Assembly: GCA_943846745.1 (NCBI GenBank)
Contig: OX044360.1
Coordinates: forward strand, 2,232,001 to 2,296,000
Direction of reading: 5' to 3'
Length of the DNA: 64,000 nucleotides
Source of the DNA: Opacimonas sp002292215
GTDB lineage: Bacteria; Pseudomonadota; Gammaproteobacteria; Enterobacterales; Alteromonadaceae
Below are positions 61,292-64,000 of the stretch, one piece after another. A model generated the notes under the pieces. It made no database searches and had not been told where the DNA came from. It saw only the letters and a program-made list of their open reading frames with translations. The position numbers and the translations under genes were made by a program. Every line of letters starts with the position of its first letter. Position 1 is the stretch's first letter.

Positions 61292-61762
61292 ATGCCAAGA
61301 AGAAGAGTTGTAGGACAACGAAAAATCCTACCAGATCCAAAGTTTAAATCAGAATTGCTTGCTAAATTCATGAATGTCGTAATGCTCGACGGCAAAAAAT
61401 CAACAGCTGAAAAGATCGTTTATGGCGCGCTTGACATTGTTGCTGAAAAAACTAGCAAACCACATCTAGAAGTATTTGAAATTGCACTAGAGAACATCCG
61501 CCCAACCGTCGAAGTTAAGTCTCGTCGTGTAGGTGGTTCAACGTACCAAGTACCAGTTGAAGTTCGTCCAGTTCGTCGTAATGCTCTAGGTATGCGTTGG
61601 TTAGTTGAAGCTTCGCGTAAACGTGGCGAGAAGTCTATGGCTCAACGCCTAGCTGCTGAGATGCTTGATGCGTCTGAAAACAAAGGTTCCGCGGTTAAGA
61701 AACGTGAAGACGTTCACCGTATGGCCGAAGCCAACAAAGCGTTCGCGCATTACCGTTGGTAA
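61292..61762 (+). CDS. rpsG: 30S ribosomal protein S7
   Basis: 156 residues, ATG 61292 behind ACGGAGAATTTA. Conserved MPRRRVVGQRKILPDPKFKSE, FMNVVMLDGKKSTAEKIVYGALDI, VGGSTYQVPVEVRP and HRMAEANKAFAHYRW. S7 starts assembly of the 30S head and in E. coli represses the str operon by binding the rpsL-rpsG spacer; the 79-base spacer here may do likewise. The family length in strain K-12 is longer; 156 is the usual bacterial form. Confidence 0.99.
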   Translation: MPRRRVVGQRKILPDPKFKSELLAKFMNVVMLDGKKSTAEKIVYGALDIVAEKTSKPHLEVFEIALENIRPTVEVKSRRVGGSTYQVPVEVRPVRRNALGMRWLVEASRKRGEKSMAQRLAAEMLDASENKGSAVKKREDVHRMAEANKAFAHYRW

Positions 61763-61774
61763 TTCGAGGTTATT

Positions 61775-63877
61775 ATGGCTCGTAAAACTCCTATTCAACG
61801 CTATCGCAATATTGGTATTGTCGCGCATGTAGATGCTGGCAAAACCACTACGACCGAGCGCGTATTGTTCTACACTGGTCTATCTCACAAAATTGGTGAG
61901 GTACATGATGGTGCTGCCACCATGGACTGGATGGAACAAGAACAGGAACGAGGCATAACTATAACCTCCGCTGCAACCACCTGCTTTTGGCAGGGGATGC
62001 AGCAACAATTTGAACAGCATCGCATTAATATAATCGATACTCCTGGACACGTAGACTTCACGATTGAAGTTGAGCGTTCTTTGCGTGTACTCGATGGTGC
62101 GGTGGTGGTTTTTTGTGGTTCTTCAGGTGTTGAACCGCAATCAGAAACAGTATGGCGCCAAGCTGACAAATACCAAGTACCACGTATAGTATTTGTAAAT
62201 AAAATGGACCGTGCTGGGGCTAATTTTGAACGGGTTGTAGAACAAATTCGCAACCGTTTAGGGGCACAGTGTGTGCCTATCCACCTTAACATTGGTGCTG
62301 AAGAAGACTTCTCAGGTATCATCGACCTGATAAAAATGAAGGCAATTAACTGGAATGAAGCTGACAAAGGAATGACCTTTAGTTATGAAGATGTTCCAGC
62401 TGATTTATTGTCACGTGCTCAAGCTTTGCGTATCGAACTTGTCGAAGCAGCTGCTGAAGCAACGGATGAGTTGATGGATAAATATCTTGAAGGTCAAGAG
62501 CTTACCGAAGATGAGATAAAAGCAGGCTTACGTAAGCGTACTCTCAACAATGAGATTGTGCTCGCGACATGTGGTTCTGCTTTTAAAAATAAAGGCGTAC
62601 AAGCTGTGCTTGATGCGGTTGTTGAGTATTTACCTTCACCTGAAGAAGTAAAACCTATTACTGGGATCCTCGATGACAAAGATGAAACTGAAGCGACACG
62701 TTTAGCAAGTGATGATGCCCCATTTTCAGCATTAGCATTTAAGATTGCCACCGACCCATTCGTCGGTACATTGACTTTTTTCCGCGTCTACTCTGGCGTC
62801 GTCAATACAGGTGATACGGTTTATAACCCAGTTAAAGGTAAGCGCGAACGTTTTGGTCGTATTGTGCAAATGCATGCCAATAATCGAGAAGAAATTAAAG
62901 AAGTCCGAGCTGGCGATATTGCAGCTGCGATTGGACTAAAAGACGTTACTACGGGTGATACCTTGTGTGATGCAAATAATAAAATTACCCTTGAGCGTAT
63001 GGACTTCCCAGAACCTGTTATCTCAATCGCTGTTGAGCCACGCTCGATCCCTGATCAAGAGAAAATGGCCATCGCGTTGAATAAGCTGGCTGCAGAAGAT
63101 CCATCGTTCAAAGTTCACACCGATGAAGAATCAGCGCAAACTATTATCTCTGGTATGGGTGAACTACACTTAGATATCATCGTAGATCGTATGAAACGTG
63201 AGTTTGGTGTGCAATGTAATGTGGGTAAACCACAAGTTGCATATCGAGAGACTATCCGTTCTAGTGTTCAAGTGGAAGGTAAGTTTGTTCGTCAAACCGG
63301 CGGTAAGGGCCAGTTCGGTCATGTTTGGTTGAAGGTTGAGCCACAAGAAGAAGGTGCCGGATACGAGTTCGTTAATGCGATTGTCGGTGGCGTAGTACCT
63401 AAAGAATTTATACCTGCTGTAGACAAAGGTTGCCAAGAACAAATGCAATCTGGCGTATTAGCAGGTTATCCTATGTTAGATATAAAAGTCACACTGTATG
63501 ATGGTTCTTATCATGATGTTGACAGTTCTGAGATGGCATTTAAAATTGCGGGATCTATGGGTTTCAAGAAGGGTGTACTCGATGCATCTCCTGTACTCTT
63601 AGAGCCTACGATGAAAGTAGAAGTAACCACTCCAGAGGAGTGGATGGGTGATGTTGTCGGCGATCTTAATCGACGTCGAGGCATGATCGAAGGTATGGAA
63701 GAGGGTGTAGCAGGTATCAAGATTGTTCGTGCTAAAGTGCCACTTTCAGAAATGTTTGGATATGCAACTGACTTGCGTTCTGCAACGCAAGGACGTGCGT
63801 CCTATTCGATGGAATTCTTTAATTACTCTGAAGCGTCTAGTAATGTCGCTAAAGCAATTATCGAACGACGTCAATAA
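61775..63877 (+). CDS. fusA: Elongation factor G
   Basis: 700-residue translocation GTPase, ATG 61775 behind CGAGGTT, 12 bases after rpsG. G-domain motifs AHVDAGKTTTTER, ITITSAATT (switch I), DTPGHVDF and NKMDRAGANF; domain II to V run to SSNVAKAIIERRQ. SGMGELHLDIIVDRMKREF and GGKGQFGHVWL are the domain III/IV marks. It is the main EF-G form of gammaproteobacteria. A 69-base gap separates it from tuf. Confidence 0.99.
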   Translation: MARKTPIQRYRNIGIVAHVDAGKTTTTERVLFYTGLSHKIGEVHDGAATMDWMEQEQERGITITSAATTCFWQGMQQQFEQHRINIIDTPGHVDFTIEVERSLRVLDGAVVVFCGSSGVEPQSETVWRQADKYQVPRIVFVNKMDRAGANFERVVEQIRNRLGAQCVPIHLNIGAEEDFSGIIDLIKMKAINWNEADKGMTFSYEDVPADLLSRAQALRIELVEAAAEATDELMDKYLEGQELTEDEIKAGLRKRTLNNEIVLATCGSAFKNKGVQAVLDAVVEYLPSPEEVKPITGILDDKDETEATRLASDDAPFSALAFKIATDPFVGTLTFFRVYSGVVNTGDTVYNPVKGKRERFGRIVQMHANNREEIKEVRAGDIAAAIGLKDVTTGDTLCDANNKITLERMDFPEPVISIAVEPRSIPDQEKMAIALNKLAAEDPSFKVHTDEESAQTIISGMGELHLDIIVDRMKREFGVQCNVGKPQVAYRETIRSSVQVEGKFVRQTGGKGQFGHVWLKVEPQEEGAGYEFVNAIVGGVVPKEFIPAVDKGCQEQMQSGVLAGYPMLDIKVTLYDGSYHDVDSSEMAFKIAGSMGFKKGVLDASPVLLEPTMKVEVTTPEEWMGDVVGDLNRRRGMIEGMEEGVAGIKIVRAKVPLSEMFGYATDLRSATQGRASYSMEFFNYSEASSNVAKAIIERRQ

Positions 63878-63946
63878 TCTTAATAGAGAGTTCGGTCCGG
63901 TCTAATTCATTTATGGGTCGGGCTTTTTAACTAGGAAACGAGAAAA

Positions 63947-64000
63947 ATGGCAAAGCAAAAGTTTGAACGTAATAAACCCCATGTAAACGTCGGTACTATC
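63947..64000 (+). CDS. tuf: Elongation factor Tu, N-terminal part
   Basis: ATG 63947 opens MAKQKFERNKPHVNVGTI and the frame continues off the window end; 18 residues are seen. This N-terminus with the GTPase lead-in HVNVGTIGHVDHGK-type sequence is that of EF-Tu, which brings aminoacyl-tRNA to the ribosome. Upstream AGGAAACGAG serves as ribosome binding site. Last member of the str operon in this window. Confidence 0.95.
   Translation, partial: MAKQKFERNKPHVNVGTI

Noticed and set aside
1..64000. CRISPR array, prophage, integron, plasmid origin or intact insertion sequence
   Set aside because: No regular spacer-repeat array, no phage structural or integrase frame, no transposase; the gene content is core chromosome.

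Overview
The window is ordinary chromosome of a marine-type gammaproteobacterium, most likely from the Alteromonadales in the broad sense (Shewanella/Colwellia/Psychrobium-like). The evidence is an E. coli-like gene order in two conserved blocks (queG<>nnr-tsaE-amiB-mutL-miaA-hfq-hflX-hflK-hflC and tRNA-Trp-secE-nusG-rplKAJL-rpoBC-rpsLG-fusA-tuf), a moderately AT-rich composition, a DcaP-type porin, OlsF, and Zur/CheX/DUF2780/DUF4112 proteins common in these bacteria. No prophage, CRISPR array, intact transposon or plasmid module is visible. I could not run any database search, so family names come from reading the protein sequences.

Layout. 1-6.2 kb: the end of a DUF2805 gene, a DUF4870 membrane protein, a large FAD/Fe-S D-lactate-type dehydrogenase divergent from a LysR regulator, a DcaP-like porin, and a 58-residue DUF6435 gene. 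6.4-10.3 kb: one very large hybrid sensor (propeller, histidine kinase, receiver, AraC DNA-binding domain). 10.3-10.9 kb: a gene-free stretch with a periodic GGATG palindrome array. 10.9-13.6 kb: rpsF-rpsR-rplI and dnaB, without priB. 13.7-18 kb: OmpA/TSP3 protein, cheX, zur, nudC, hemE. 18-29 kb: queG and the divergent nnr to hflC superoperon. 29-40.7 kb: metabolic and accessory genes, namely an AbgT transporter, a frameshifted hemH, DUF4112, DUF2237, an alphaproteobacterial-looking ubiG, a GST, aguB/aguA (agmatine to putrescine), folM divergent from folE, lipocalin blc, DinB, PhnA and DUF2780 proteins. 40.8-48.2 kb: olsF, pyrC-dbpA (overlapping), MAPEG, RraA-like and an ABC exporter. 48.3-64 kb: tRNA-Trp and the transcription/translation core, ending inside tuf.

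How the genes work together. Much of the window is growth machinery with readable control: an S6:S18-type leader that pairs with the rpsF ribosome binding site, an L1-type leader before rplK, an L10 leader before rplJ, an attenuator-like terminator between rplL and rpoB, and strong promoters with GC-rich discriminators. The most unusual points are the broken hemH reading frame, the GGATG array, the divergent queG/nnr starts that overlap or nearly overlap, the ubiG variant, the repeated N-terminus of FolE, and OlsF as a route to phosphorus-free ornithine lipids. I did not find a convincing undescribed multi-gene system.
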